64,000 bases of DNA, from the NCBI GenBank assembly GCA_963824085.1, contig CAWGNT010000012.1, positions 13,831-77,830 on the forward strand, given 5' to 3'. Below, piece after piece: positions 16,775 to 25,168 of this stretch. Every line of letters starts with the position of its first letter. Position 1 is the stretch's first letter. Origin of the DNA: JARRNE01 sp963824085 (lineage in GTDB: Bacteria; Pseudomonadota; Gammaproteobacteria; Chromatiales; Chromatiaceae). Below the pieces are notes generated by a model that was not told the DNA's origin, did not search any database, and saw only the letters and a program-made list of their open reading frames with translations. Made by a program: the position numbers and the translations under genes.

Positions 16775-18127
16775 ATGTCAATGAGCGTCTGGGAGCAGTG
16801 TGTATCTTTCCTCAAGGGAGACTTGACGGCCGCGGAATATAGTACCTGGATATTGCCTTTACAGGCGGCTGAGGAAGCGAGCCGCATTCGCGTCTACGCA
16901 CCAAATCGCTTTGTAAAGGAGTGGGTCCGACAGCACTACGAGGAGAGAATTACAAACATCTGCACAGACTTGAGCAAGGGACGGATTGTCAACGTCGCAT
17001 TTGGCATCGGGTCGCTGCGACAATCCAGTGCCAGAGCGGAGTCCGACGAAAAAGGAACCGGAAGGCGTGTAGCCGGACCAGGAAACGGTTTTGCAGAGCG
17101 GCGAACGGGCAGCAACCTAAGCCCTGAGTTCAGCTTCGACACCTTTGTGGAGGGGAAATCGAACCAGATCGCACGGGCAGCATCCATTCAAATAGGGCAG
17201 AACCCGGGCACTGCTTACAATCCACTCTTCATTTACGGAGGGGTGGGTCTCGGCAAGACCCACTTGATGCATGCGGTCGGCAACATGATTCTAGGGACGA
17301 GCTCAGCGGCCCGAGTGGTTTACATGCATTCGGAGCGGTTCGTTGCGGAGATGATAAAGGCGCTGCAACATAACCGCATAGACGAATTCAAGAAGCGGTA
17401 TCGCTCCGTGAATGCGTTGCTAATCGATGACGTTCAGTTCTTCGCGGGCAAGGAAAGGTCTCAGGAGGAGTTCTTCCACACGTTCAATGCGTTGTTTGAA
17501 TCGCGGCAGCAAATCGTCCTATCGAGTGACCGCTTTCCGAAAGAGGTCCACGGCCTCGAAGAGAGGTTGCGATCGCGTTTCGGCTGGGGTCTTACCGTGC
17601 AGATCGAACCACCTGATCTGGAAACGAGAGTAGCGATCCTTCACAGCAAGGCAAGTCAGTTGCGTATAGACCTTCCCGACGATGTCGCGTTCTTTGTTGG
17701 GCGGCGCATTCGGTCGAATATCCGTGATCTCGAAGGGGCCCTTCGCCGGTTGGGTGCGAACTCTCAGTTTACGGGACGGCCCATTAACGCGGAGTTCGCA
17801 AAGGAAGCACTGCGGGACATGCTTGCAGCGCAAGACAAACAGGTGACAATTGAGAACATACAAAAGACTGTCGCCGAATATTACAAGATTAGGACGGCGG
17901 AGCTGCTGTCGAGCAAGAGAAGCAGATCCATCGCCAGGCCTCGCCAAATCGCTATGGCGCTCGCCAAGGAGTTGACGAAACATAGCCTACCGGAAATAGG
18001 AAATGCGTTCGGCGGCAGAGATCATACGACGGTGCTGCACGCGACGCGTAAGATCAAGAGCCTGATCGAGGCGGAGGCCGGAATCGAAGAGGATTATAAG
18101 AACCTGTTGAGAACCCTGACGTCATGA
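16775..18127 (+). CDS. dnaA: Chromosomal replication initiator DnaA
   Basis: 450 residues from ATG at 16775, chosen for the GGGGGAGA ribosome binding site and for MSMSVWEQCVSFLKGDL, the normal N-terminus. Domain I is about 1-85. Domain II is a short variable linker. Domain III is AAA+, with FDTFVEGKSNQIA, Walker A GGVGLGKTH (155-163) and Walker B LLIDDVQF. Domain IV ends with the DNA-binding signature GGRDHTTVLHA. It binds DnaA boxes to open oriC. It is divergent from rpmH and followed by dnaN. Confidence 0.98.
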   Translation: MSMSVWEQCVSFLKGDLTAAEYSTWILPLQAAEEASRIRVYAPNRFVKEWVRQHYEERITNICTDLSKGRIVNVAFGIGSLRQSSARAESDEKGTGRRVAGPGNGFAERRTGSNLSPEFSFDTFVEGKSNQIARAASIQIGQNPGTAYNPLFIYGGVGLGKTHLMHAVGNMILGTSSAARVVYMHSERFVAEMIKALQHNRIDEFKKRYRSVNALLIDDVQFFAGKERSQEEFFHTFNALFESRQQIVLSSDRFPKEVHGLEERLRSRFGWGLTVQIEPPDLETRVAILHSKASQLRIDLPDDVAFFVGRRIRSNIRDLEGALRRLGANSQFTGRPINAEFAKEALRDMLAAQDKQVTIENIQKTVAEYYKIRTAELLSSKRSRSIARPRQIAMALAKELTKHSLPEIGNAFGGRDHTTVLHATRKIKSLIEAEAGIEEDYKNLLRTLTS

Positions 18128-18312
18128 TGTGGATAGAGCTGTGGACGAAATTTAGAAGAATCTTATCCACAGTATAGTCACGGCCTATGGGCGGTTTATG
18201 CTTAGCAAAGCATCCAAGGCAACCCATTGAACGAACAAGAAATCTCCGGGGTTCCAAGGCTTTTGCACCGATGTTATAACAACAGCTAGATATATAGAGT
18301 ACTGAGATCGTT
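18128..18312. promoter_or_regulatory. oriC: Candidate origin region between dnaA and dnaN
   Basis: This 185-bp spacer holds a perfect DnaA box TTATCCACA at 18163-18171, a one-mismatch inverted box TGTGGATAG at 18128-18136 and a weaker TGTGGACGA at 18140-18148, all within 45 bp. An AT-richer stretch (TGTTATAACAAC, TAGATATATAGAG) lies just before dnaN and could hold the unwinding element and the dnaN promoter. Gene context supports an origin here; the exact oriC could also include the rpmH-dnaA spacer. Confidence 0.55.
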
Positions 18313-19407
18313 ATGCAAATTCGTGCAACGCGGGAGCAGGTGATGCCGGCACTGATGCGCGTCAGTGGGGTGGTCGAACGACGGCAAACACTGCCGATTT
18401 TGGGAAACTTGCTGATATCCGCGACCGACTCGTGCGTGCGGCTGACGGGAACGGACCTGGAGGTCGAGGTGCAATCGGAATTTTCAGCGGATGTCGGTGA
18501 GCCGGGGGATGTGACGATTCCGGCACGGAAGTTTATGGACATCTGTCGCGCACTTCCGGAAGGTGCCGAGATGTTCTTGAAGGTTGAACAAGAGAGGGCG
18601 GCGCTGGTAGCAGGACGCAGTCGGTTTGCGCTAGGGACGTTGCCGGCGAAAGGATTTCCGATCATGGAAGTGGGAGGGGGAGAGCACCGCATAGAGCTGG
18701 AGCAGGGGAGGTTGAAGTACATACTGGACAAGACGGCATTTGCGATGGCGCATCAGGACGTTCGCTATTATCTGAATGGGCTTTTGTTGTCACTGAAAGA
18801 TGGGGGGGTCACGGCCGTTGCCACGGACGGGCATCGCTTGGCGAAGGTAGAGATCAGTTTGGACGTGGGGGGCGACGTGGAGGTCATTCTTCCACGGAAG
18901 ACGGTTATGGAATTGAATCGGCTATTGAGTGGGACCGATTATCCATGTGCGATTGACTTTTCTGAGAAGTCGGCGCGAGTGTCTATAGACGAAACAGTGT
19001 TGACCTCGAAGCTTGTGGACGGGAGATATCCGGACTACCAACGCGTAATTCCGCGCGGGGGGCAGAGGTTAGCGGTTGCGGATCGCGAAGCGTTGCGGCA
19101 GGCACTGGGTCGGACGGCGATCCTGTCGAACGAGAAATACAAGGGAGTGACACTTAGCTTCGAGCCTGGCGGGCTGAAATGCCTGGCGCATAACCCGGAG
19201 CAGGAGGAGGCGGAGGAGGATCTGACGGTTGAGTATGAGGGGGAGAGGACGGCAATCGGATTTAATGTGGGGTACTTGATGGATGTGCTGAACGTGTTGG
19301 ACAAGGATGAGGTTGAGATCATGTTTACCGATTCGAATAACAGTGCAGTTCTGCGAAATCGTGGGGTGGAAGGGGAAACCTTCGTGGTCATGCCAATGCG
19401 TCTTTGA
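18313..19407 (+). CDS. dnaN: DNA polymerase III beta sliding clamp
   Basis: 364 residues of the beta clamp, starting MQIRATREQVMPAL and ending with the usual VVMPMRL. Three clamp domains are recognisable by length and segments such as LPILGNLLI, TGTDLEVE, VEVILPRKTVMELNRLL and VDGRYPDYQRVIPR. The dimeric ring tethers polymerases to DNA. It follows dnaA. The next gene in most gammaproteobacteria is recF, which is absent here. Confidence 0.97.
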   Translation: MQIRATREQVMPALMRVSGVVERRQTLPILGNLLISATDSCVRLTGTDLEVEVQSEFSADVGEPGDVTIPARKFMDICRALPEGAEMFLKVEQERAALVAGRSRFALGTLPAKGFPIMEVGGGEHRIELEQGRLKYILDKTAFAMAHQDVRYYLNGLLLSLKDGGVTAVATDGHRLAKVEISLDVGGDVEVILPRKTVMELNRLLSGTDYPCAIDFSEKSARVSIDETVLTSKLVDGRYPDYQRVIPRGGQRLAVADREALRQALGRTAILSNEKYKGVTLSFEPGGLKCLAHNPEQEEAEEDLTVEYEGERTAIGFNVGYLMDVLNVLDKDEVEIMFTDSNNSAVLRNRGVEGETFVVMPMRL

Positions 19408-19480
19408 TGTGCTTGCGGCACCAGGGGGGCTCTGAGGCAACAGGCGCCGCCCAGCGAAACCGGGTCGACATAAGTAGAGC

Positions 19481-19496
19481 GGTTCCACGTGGAACC
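19481..19496. promoter_or_regulatory. parS: parS-like centromere site 1
   Basis: GGTTCCACGTGGAACC is a perfect 16-bp palindrome whose core TTCCACGTGGAA matches the ParB-binding parS sequences known from Pseudomonas and Bacillus. It lies 74 bp after dnaN, beside the transposase remnant. ParB spreading from such sites organises the origin for segregation. parAB is not in the window. Confidence 0.7.
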
Positions 19497-19510
19497 ATTT
19501 CGGCGCCTGA

Positions 19511-20400
19511 TTAGCAGGGAGTGTCAGCCATGCGAATCCGGCGCTCGGGGCGGGGACCGGTGGCCACGGCGGCGGCCAGCAGGCGACCGGGCAGGGCATG
19601 CAGGTCGAAGCGGCGATTAAACCGATAGGTGATGGCCCCCAGGTAGCGCTCGGCGTACTTGGCGAGAAAGTCGACCCGCTGAGGCCCGTTTTCACGTTAC
19701 CGAGGACGGTGTTCCCCGGAGGACGATGGTTCGAGCCGCATGTGACGCCCGCGAAACAGGCCAGCCCATCGCAGCGCACGGTGGTGCCGGGGCACAGCGT
19801 TTCACTCGCCCAGGCGGCGATCGCCTTGCGCGTAAAGCCCGGCAGCTGCGCAAATTTGGCCCGCAGCGGATGGCCTTGCTCATTCACCGAGACCGCCGCG
19901 AGGAAGGGCACCTTGTTCGCCGAGCCGCGCCCGACGGTCCCGTCGCTCAGCTCCCCGCCGAGGTAGGCATCGTCGAGCTGGACCGTCCCCGTCAACCGGT
20001 AGCCGGCCTCGCGCTCCACCATGGCCTGCATCAGCTTGTGGTGCATGAGCCAGGCGGTGGGATAGCTCACCCCCAGAGCGCGCTTCAGGGCCAGGGCCGA
20101 GAGACCGCTCTTGGCCTGGCTGATGAGGTACATGGCCAGAAACCACACCGTCAGCGCCAGCTTGGTGCCCTCGAACAGGGTGCCGGCGATCAGCGAGGTC
20201 TGATGATGGCAGCGGTTGCACTGAAAGGTCTTGCGGGCCTTGACCCGCAGCACGCAGTGGGCCGCCCCACCACAGCACGGGCAGCGAAAGCCGTGCGGCC
20301 AACGCGCCTCCTCCAACGCCGCCTCGCACTGCGCCTCGGTACCACGCGCCTGAAACAACTCAAGCAACGACTTCCCTGACTGAACAGGGTCCGGCTTGTT
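19511..20400 (-). pseudogene. Decayed IS1595-family (ISXO2-like) transposase
   Basis: The minus-strand frame encodes an IS1595 transposase: a zinc-ribbon (FRCPCCGG...FQCNRCHHQTS), LTVWFLAMYLISQAKSGLSA, and the DDE part with LDDAYLGGE and CDGLACF. Two lesions are visible. About 15 residues are missing between HRPPG and NTVLGN. After TGLSG, near 19675, the frame shifts: the C-terminus (AKYAERYLGAITYRFNRRFD) continues in another frame to a stop at 19511. No clear start codon or terminal inverted repeats were found. It occupies the recF position between dnaN and gyrB. Confidence 0.85.
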
Positions 20401-20506
20401 TTTTGGGCGAAAACGAGTTTTCCGGTTTGAGCAACGGAACAGAAAGTCCCGGGCGGCGCACGGATTCATGCTGAATGGGGGGCTGTTGAAGCGTTTGTTT
20501 GCGCTT

Positions 20507-20596
20507 AAGGTCGCCGTTGATCCCAGTCGGTGCAATACGCTTCGCTATTGCACCCTACGCCGAACGAAGTGGTTCAGTTGTTTCCGAATCGTTCCT
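20507..20596. repeat. Dispersed repeat D, copy 2
   Basis: 90-bp near-identical copy of 8900-8989, with the same hairpin core GGTGCAATA...TATTGCACC. It lies between the transposase remnant and the second parS-like site, upstream of gyrB. Confidence 0.85.
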
Positions 20597-20613
20597 AAGG
20601 GAACCGCTGTGCC

Positions 20614-20629
20614 TGTTCCACGTGGAACC
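20614..20629. promoter_or_regulatory. parS: parS-like centromere site 2
   Basis: TGTTCCACGTGGAACC agrees with the parS 16-mer as I know it from Pseudomonas. It lies 229 bp before gyrB and about 1.1 kb from site 1, on the other side of the transposase remnant. Confidence 0.8.
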
Positions 20630-20842
20630 TGGCCTCTTCCTCAGCCGGTTACCCGCCCGTCTAGGGTATAATGGTGTCTGTTCATTTCGCCGGGATACTC
20701 CTGCGCCGTTGCCGTCGAGACGGCTGCGCAAGCGACATTTCGCACGACGTTAGTACCCAATGATCAGGATCCTCGGTTCACCTCGCTGGACTAGAGGCGT
20801 TCCCTTTTTCTGTGCCCCGTTTGAGCTGAGCGCTTCGCCTCT

Positions 20843-23248
20843 ATGAGCTACGATTCCACCAGTATCAAGGTTCTTCGTGGATTGGACGCCGTTCGCAAGC
20901 GTCCCGGGATGTACATCGGCGACACTGACGATGGCACGGGACTCCATCATATGGTCTTCGAAGTCGTGGACAATTCCATCGACGAGGCACTCGCTGGCTA
21001 TTGCACCGAGATCTCCGTGCTTCTCCACGCAGACCATTCCGTTTCCGTCGTAGACAACGGCCGCGGAATCCCTGTCGACATCCACCAGGAGGAGAATCGA
21101 TCCGCCGCCGAAGTGATAATGACCGTACTGCACGCCGGCGGAAAATTCGACGCAAACTCCTACAAGGTTTCCGGAGGGCTTCATGGTGTGGGGGTTTCGG
21201 TGGTGAACGCGTTGTCTGAGACTCTCACACTCACCATACACCGGAGCGGCAAAGCCTATGTACAGGAATACAGCATGGGCGAACCCCTTTATCCGCTGCG
21301 GGAGGTGGGTCCCTCTGATGCCAACGGCACGAGTATTCACTTTAAGCCCTCTCCTAAGATCTTTTCCGACGTTCAGTTCCACTACGACATTCTCGCCAAG
21401 CGACTTCGTGAGCTGTCATTTCTGAATTCCGGAGTACGCATTCGGCTCAAGGATGAGGGGGCCGCCCGAGAAGACGTCTTTGAGTACAAGGGAGGTATCC
21501 GGGCCTTCGTGGAGCTCTTGAACCGAAACAAGGTCCCAATACACCCGACCATTTTCTACTTTCTGGCGGAGCGGCAGGGCACCATCGTCGAGATCGCCTT
21601 GCAGTGGAACGAGTCTTTTCAGGAGAGCATCTTCTGTTACACGAACAACATCCCGCAGCGGGACGGCGGGTCGCACCTGGCGGGCTTTCGCGCGGGCCTG
21701 ACGCGCACCTTGAATCAGTACATCGAACGCGAAGAGCTTGCGAAGAAGTACAAGGTTCGGACTGTCGGTGACGATGCCCGAGAGGGACTGACAGCTGTTC
21801 TCTCCGTCAAGGTTCCGGACCCGAAGTTCTCCTCCCAAACGAAGGAGAAGCTCGTATCTTCCGAGGTGAAGGCGGTAGTGGAATCTCTGCTTGTCGACAA
21901 CGTAAGCCAGTTCCTCGAAGAGAACCCCGCTGAAGCAAAGACTATCGCCAACAAGATGCTGGATGCTGCACGAGCTCGGGAAGCCGCGCGAAAGGCACGC
22001 GAGATGACCCGGCGCAAGGGTGTCCTGGATGTTGCTGGTCTACCAGGAAAGCTGGCCGACTGTCAGGAAAAAGATCCCAGCCGCTCAGAGCTTTATCTGG
22101 TCGAAGGTGATTCCGCCGGAGGATCCGCAAAGCAGGGTCGCGATCGGACCTTCCAGGCAATTCTGCCCCTAAAAGGCAAGATCCTGAACGTGGAAAAGGC
22201 TCGTTTCGACAAGATGCTGTCTTCCGCTGAAGTCGGCACTCTCATCACGGCGTTGGGCTGCGGCATTGGTCGCGAAGAGTACGATCCGGACAAATTGCGC
22301 TACCACCGCGTCATCATCATGACAGACGCCGACGTGGACGGCGCGCACATCCGAACGCTGCTCCTAACATTCTTTTACCGACAAATGCCGGAGTTGGTCG
22401 AGCGCGGTCATATCTTTATCGCCCAGCCGCCCTTGTACAAGGTCAAGAGGGGAAAGCAAGAGCTCTACCTGTTGGACGAGGCTGAGCTAGACGCTGCGCT
22501 CCTTCGCACCGCGCTAGATGATGCCCAGTTCGTTGTCGATGCCAATGCGCCCCCGATCGGAGAGGCGGCACTCGAACAACTGGCCACCGAGTATCAGCAA
22601 TACCGCAATATCGTCAAACGACTCTCTAATCGCTACGATAAATCGTTCCTGCAGGTCCTTCTAACGCTTCCGAAGATCGACCCCGAGATTCTAGGTAACG
22701 CGGAGCACTTCGCTGCTTGGATTCGAAATCTCGAAGACCACCTCAACGCGCACAGGCGGCACGGCGAACGCTATAGCCTGACGCCGGAGCAACCTGCTCC
22801 AGGCGCTCTTCCAGGAATCTCCTTTGTTCGGCTGCGCCACGGCATTCCTGAGTCGTCGTCGGTCCCGGCGGATTTCTTCCGTGGAGCCGACTACGGACGT
22901 ATCGCGGACCTCGCGGACAAGCTTCAAGGACTGCTCGAGCCCGGTGCGTACGTCCAACGCGGTGACAAGCGCAAAGAGGTGTCGGGCTTTGGGGAGGGCA
23001 TCGAATGGCTCCTTGAAGACGCGCGACGTGGCTATCACATCCAGCGCTACAAGGGCCTTGGCGAAATGAACCCGGCTCAGCTGTGGGACACGACCATGGA
23101 CCCCGAAACCCGCCGGCTTCTACGCGTCACCATCGAAGATATCGTGGCCGCCGACCAGGTCTTTACGACCCTGATGGGAGATCAGGTCGAGCCACGCCGC
23201 GAGTTCATCGAGCGGAATGCGCTGGCAGCGGAAAACATCGACGTCTAG
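20843..23248 (+). CDS. gyrB: DNA gyrase subunit B
   Basis: 801 residues, the ATPase subunit of gyrase, which supplies negative supercoils with GyrA. The N-terminal GHKL ATPase is clear (VLRGLDAVRKRPGMYIGDT, EVVDNSIDEALAG, VDNGRGIP, GGLHGVGVSVVNALS). The TOPRIM domain has EGDSAGGSAKQGR, PLKGKILNVEKA and the acidic MTDADVDGAHI. The C-terminus carries the long gammaproteobacterial insertion before YKGLGEMNP. A TATAAT box lies at 20666-20671, but I found no good -35 partner and no strong ribosome binding site. recF is missing upstream. Confidence 0.97.
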   Translation: MSYDSTSIKVLRGLDAVRKRPGMYIGDTDDGTGLHHMVFEVVDNSIDEALAGYCTEISVLLHADHSVSVVDNGRGIPVDIHQEENRSAAEVIMTVLHAGGKFDANSYKVSGGLHGVGVSVVNALSETLTLTIHRSGKAYVQEYSMGEPLYPLREVGPSDANGTSIHFKPSPKIFSDVQFHYDILAKRLRELSFLNSGVRIRLKDEGAAREDVFEYKGGIRAFVELLNRNKVPIHPTIFYFLAERQGTIVEIALQWNESFQESIFCYTNNIPQRDGGSHLAGFRAGLTRTLNQYIEREELAKKYKVRTVGDDAREGLTAVLSVKVPDPKFSSQTKEKLVSSEVKAVVESLLVDNVSQFLEENPAEAKTIANKMLDAARAREAARKAREMTRRKGVLDVAGLPGKLADCQEKDPSRSELYLVEGDSAGGSAKQGRDRTFQAILPLKGKILNVEKARFDKMLSSAEVGTLITALGCGIGREEYDPDKLRYHRVIIMTDADVDGAHIRTLLLTFFYRQMPELVERGHIFIAQPPLYKVKRGKQELYLLDEAELDAALLRTALDDAQFVVDANAPPIGEAALEQLATEYQQYRNIVKRLSNRYDKSFLQVLLTLPKIDPEILGNAEHFAAWIRNLEDHLNAHRRHGERYSLTPEQPAPGALPGISFVRLRHGIPESSSVPADFFRGADYGRIADLADKLQGLLEPGAYVQRGDKRKEVSGFGEGIEWLLEDARRGYHIQRYKGLGEMNPAQLWDTTMDPETRRLLRVTIEDIVAADQVFTTLMGDQVEPRREFIERNALAAENIDV

Positions 23249-23267
23249 ATGCCTCGCCGGGGCTGGG

Positions 23268-24011
23268 TTACTCCGTTGCGGTCTGTCTAAGTCGAGACTG
23301 AGGCAGTGAAGCAACGGTGCCCTCAATCCACTCCTCGGCAAGCGCGTTGATCTCCGATGGAGAACGGTCGCCGGGCTCGATCGGCTGACCGAAGACTAGC
23401 TCGATTGTCCCGGAATACTTGTTGACGCTCCGTCGGGGCCAGAACACACCGGCATTGTGCGCAACCGGTATCACGGGACATCCCGCCTTACGTGCCAACA
23501 TCGCACCGCCTTGACCATACTTTTTCCGCTGACCAGGCGCTACACGCGTTCCTTCGGGAAAGATGACAATCCATTGCCCACGGCGCAACCATTGTGTCCC
23601 CTCCTCCAACAGCTGCCTCAGCGCGCGGCGCCCCGCCTTTCTCTTTATGGCGATGGGTTGAAGAGGTGCGAGCGCCCACCCGAAGAAGGGGACGAAGAGC
23701 AGCTCGCGCTTAAGGACCCACGTTTGCTCCGGCGGCAGCAATGCCCGAAGCGCGATTGTCTCCCAGGTCGATTGATGTTTACTGAGCACGATACAGTTCG
23801 AGGACGGCAGATTCTCAAGTCCCCTAACTCTATAGTCCAGCCCGCAGATGAACCGCAATGCCACCAAGTTCGCCTGTGCCCATTGCCATGCGAGCCGCCC
23901 ACGCCATTTTCTGGACATGAGCCAACCCAGCGTGCTCAGGGGGATGGCATAGACGACGACACTCAGAGATAAGAACACGAGGTACGTCAGGGATCGGATG
24001 GTCACCATCAC
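23268..24011 (-). CDS. plsC: 1-acyl-sn-glycerol-3-phosphate acyltransferase (PlsC family)
   Basis: 247-residue membrane acyltransferase. An N-terminal hydrophobic helix (LTYLVFLSLSVVVYAIPLS) precedes the acceptor motifs: HQSTWE (motif I, with Glu in place of the usual Asp of HX4D, a variant I know from related proteins), PFFGWALAPLQPI, FPEGTR (motif III) and a VIPVAHNAG segment (motif IV). It would place the second acyl chain of phosphatidic acid. It is last in the minus-strand run glyQ-glyS-mazG-like-gmhB-plsC, 6 nt after gmhB, an arrangement common in gammaproteobacteria. Confidence 0.9.
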   Translation of the reverse strand: MMVTIRSLTYLVFLSLSVVVYAIPLSTLGWLMSRKWRGRLAWQWAQANLVALRFICGLDYRVRGLENLPSSNCIVLSKHQSTWETIALRALLPPEQTWVLKRELLFVPFFGWALAPLQPIAIKRKAGRRALRQLLEEGTQWLRRGQWIVIFPEGTRVAPGQRKKYGQGGAMLARKAGCPVIPVAHNAGVFWPRRSVNKYSGTIELVFGQPIEPGDRSPSEINALAEEWIEGTVASLPQSRLRQTATE

Positions 24012-24017
24012 GCGGTG

Positions 24018-24557
24018 TCAGCTGCGGAGCAAAGCATCAACGGCAGAGGACAGGTCTGCAAAGACGGGAACCGCGCCTAGCTCCGTACCATGCTTGGCGA
24101 GAGTTTGTTGCCCTTTTCCGGTCAGTACAAGAACCGCCATTGCCCCCACGGACTGCGCGGCCTGGATATCCTTCCAAGAATCTCCGACCACCGGCACTCC
24201 GGCCATCTCTACCTGCAGCCTGTCGCCGATGTCATGGAGTAGGCCCGGTTTTGGCTTGCGGCACTGGCAGTGTTCTGATGGGGCATGGGGACAGAAGAAA
24301 ACGGCGTCGACGTGAGCGCCGAGGAGCGAGAGGCCTCGCTGCATCTTGCGGTGCATTGCGTTCAGATCGTCGATAGAGAAAAGCCCGCGCGCAAGCCCCG
24401 ACTGATTGCTCGCTACCATGATTCGATAGCCCGCATGATTGAGGCGCGCAATGGCCTCTAGGCTACCTGGCAACGGTATCCACTCTTCGGCCGACTTGAT
24501 ATAGGCGTCCGAGTCTTCGTTGATGACGCCGTCTCGGTCGAGCACGATCAGCTTCAT
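24018..24557 (-). CDS. gmhB: D-glycero-beta-D-manno-heptose 1,7-bisphosphate 7-phosphatase
   Basis: 179-residue HAD phosphatase of the GmhB family in ADP-heptose synthesis for the lipopolysaccharide core. The nucleophile motif is LDRDGVINED (6-15), motif II is VASNQSG, the zinc-binding loop is CPHAPSEHCQCRKPKPG (the CxH...CxC pattern of GmhB), and motif IV is VGDSWKDIQAA. It is followed 6 nt later by plsC. Confidence 0.93.
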   Translation of the reverse strand: MKLIVLDRDGVINEDSDAYIKSAEEWIPLPGSLEAIARLNHAGYRIMVASNQSGLARGLFSIDDLNAMHRKMQRGLSLLGAHVDAVFFCPHAPSEHCQCRKPKPGLLHDIGDRLQVEMAGVPVVGDSWKDIQAAQSVGAMAVLVLTGKGQQTLAKHGTELGAVPVFADLSSAVDALLRS

Positions 24558-24834
24558 GGTAAGACCCCGCGCACCATCAGAACGGTACCTTCCGATAGAC
24601 CATTGCCGGAAAAGAATGTACTGGGTTGGGAAGGATTTTCATTTGTCTTCACGGAGCTCCTGCAGGAGCCTAGCCGACTATGTGACCGAGGGCGCCTTAC
24701 CGAAGGCCGGCGATGAGACAAGCACGGGGAGCCCTATATGGTCGCGCGAAAGGATTCTGAGCGTGTCTGCACCCCCCAAATCACTTGCCCCCCAAGGTGC
24801 TTCACATCTGGTACGTGCTCTGGCAGAAATCGGC
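24558..24834. other. Spacer between the mazG-like gene and gmhB
   Basis: 277 bp with no supported gene, hairpin or repeat. It may hold a separate promoter for gmhB-plsC, but I cannot place one confidently. Confidence 0.3.
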
Positions 24835-25164
24835 TCAATCGCGAAACTCGGAGACCCGTATCCGACCATCGATCATTCGGGATTCGCGACGTGACAGCTG
24901 CTCCATCTTGGACCAGAAGGCGGCTTTGAGGTCGAAGTCTCGGGCGATGGCAGTACCTATCAGCAAGATGAAGAGATCTGCGACCTCCTCTGCAAGTTGT
25001 TCAGACGGTTTTCCCTTAGTTACACAGGCGGAAATCTCCCCGAGCTCTTCCGCCATCAACGAAACCCGGTAGATCATGTCTTCGCCGCCCGTTTCACGAA
25101 AGCGGTGTTTCTCGTGAAAGGCTCGAACAGCCGCGAGCATGGCGTCGTAAGAGTCCTTGTTCAT
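24835..25164 (-). CDS. MazG-like nucleotide pyrophosphohydrolase
   Basis: 109 residues from ATG at 25164 (MNKDSYDAMLAAVRAFH). The all-alpha NTP pyrophosphatase pattern is seen: EELGEISACVTKG followed by EEVADLFILLIGTA, the EExxE and ExxD metal-binding arrangement of the MazG/dUTPase-2 superfamily. It likely hydrolyses a non-canonical or excess nucleoside triphosphate; the substrate is unknown. It begins 4 nt after the glyS stop, so it is in the glyQS operon. Confidence 0.8.
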   Translation of the reverse strand: MNKDSYDAMLAAVRAFHEKHRFRETGGEDMIYRVSLMAEELGEISACVTKGKPSEQLAEEVADLFILLIGTAIARDFDLKAAFWSKMEQLSRRESRMIDGRIRVSEFRD

Positions 25165-25168
25165 AACT

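Noticed and set aside
19069..19510. Extension of the transposase frame into the 3' end of dnaN
   Set aside because: Past the frameshift near 19675 the frame only runs antisense to unrelated sequence; the true transposase C-terminus lies in another frame and stops at 19511.
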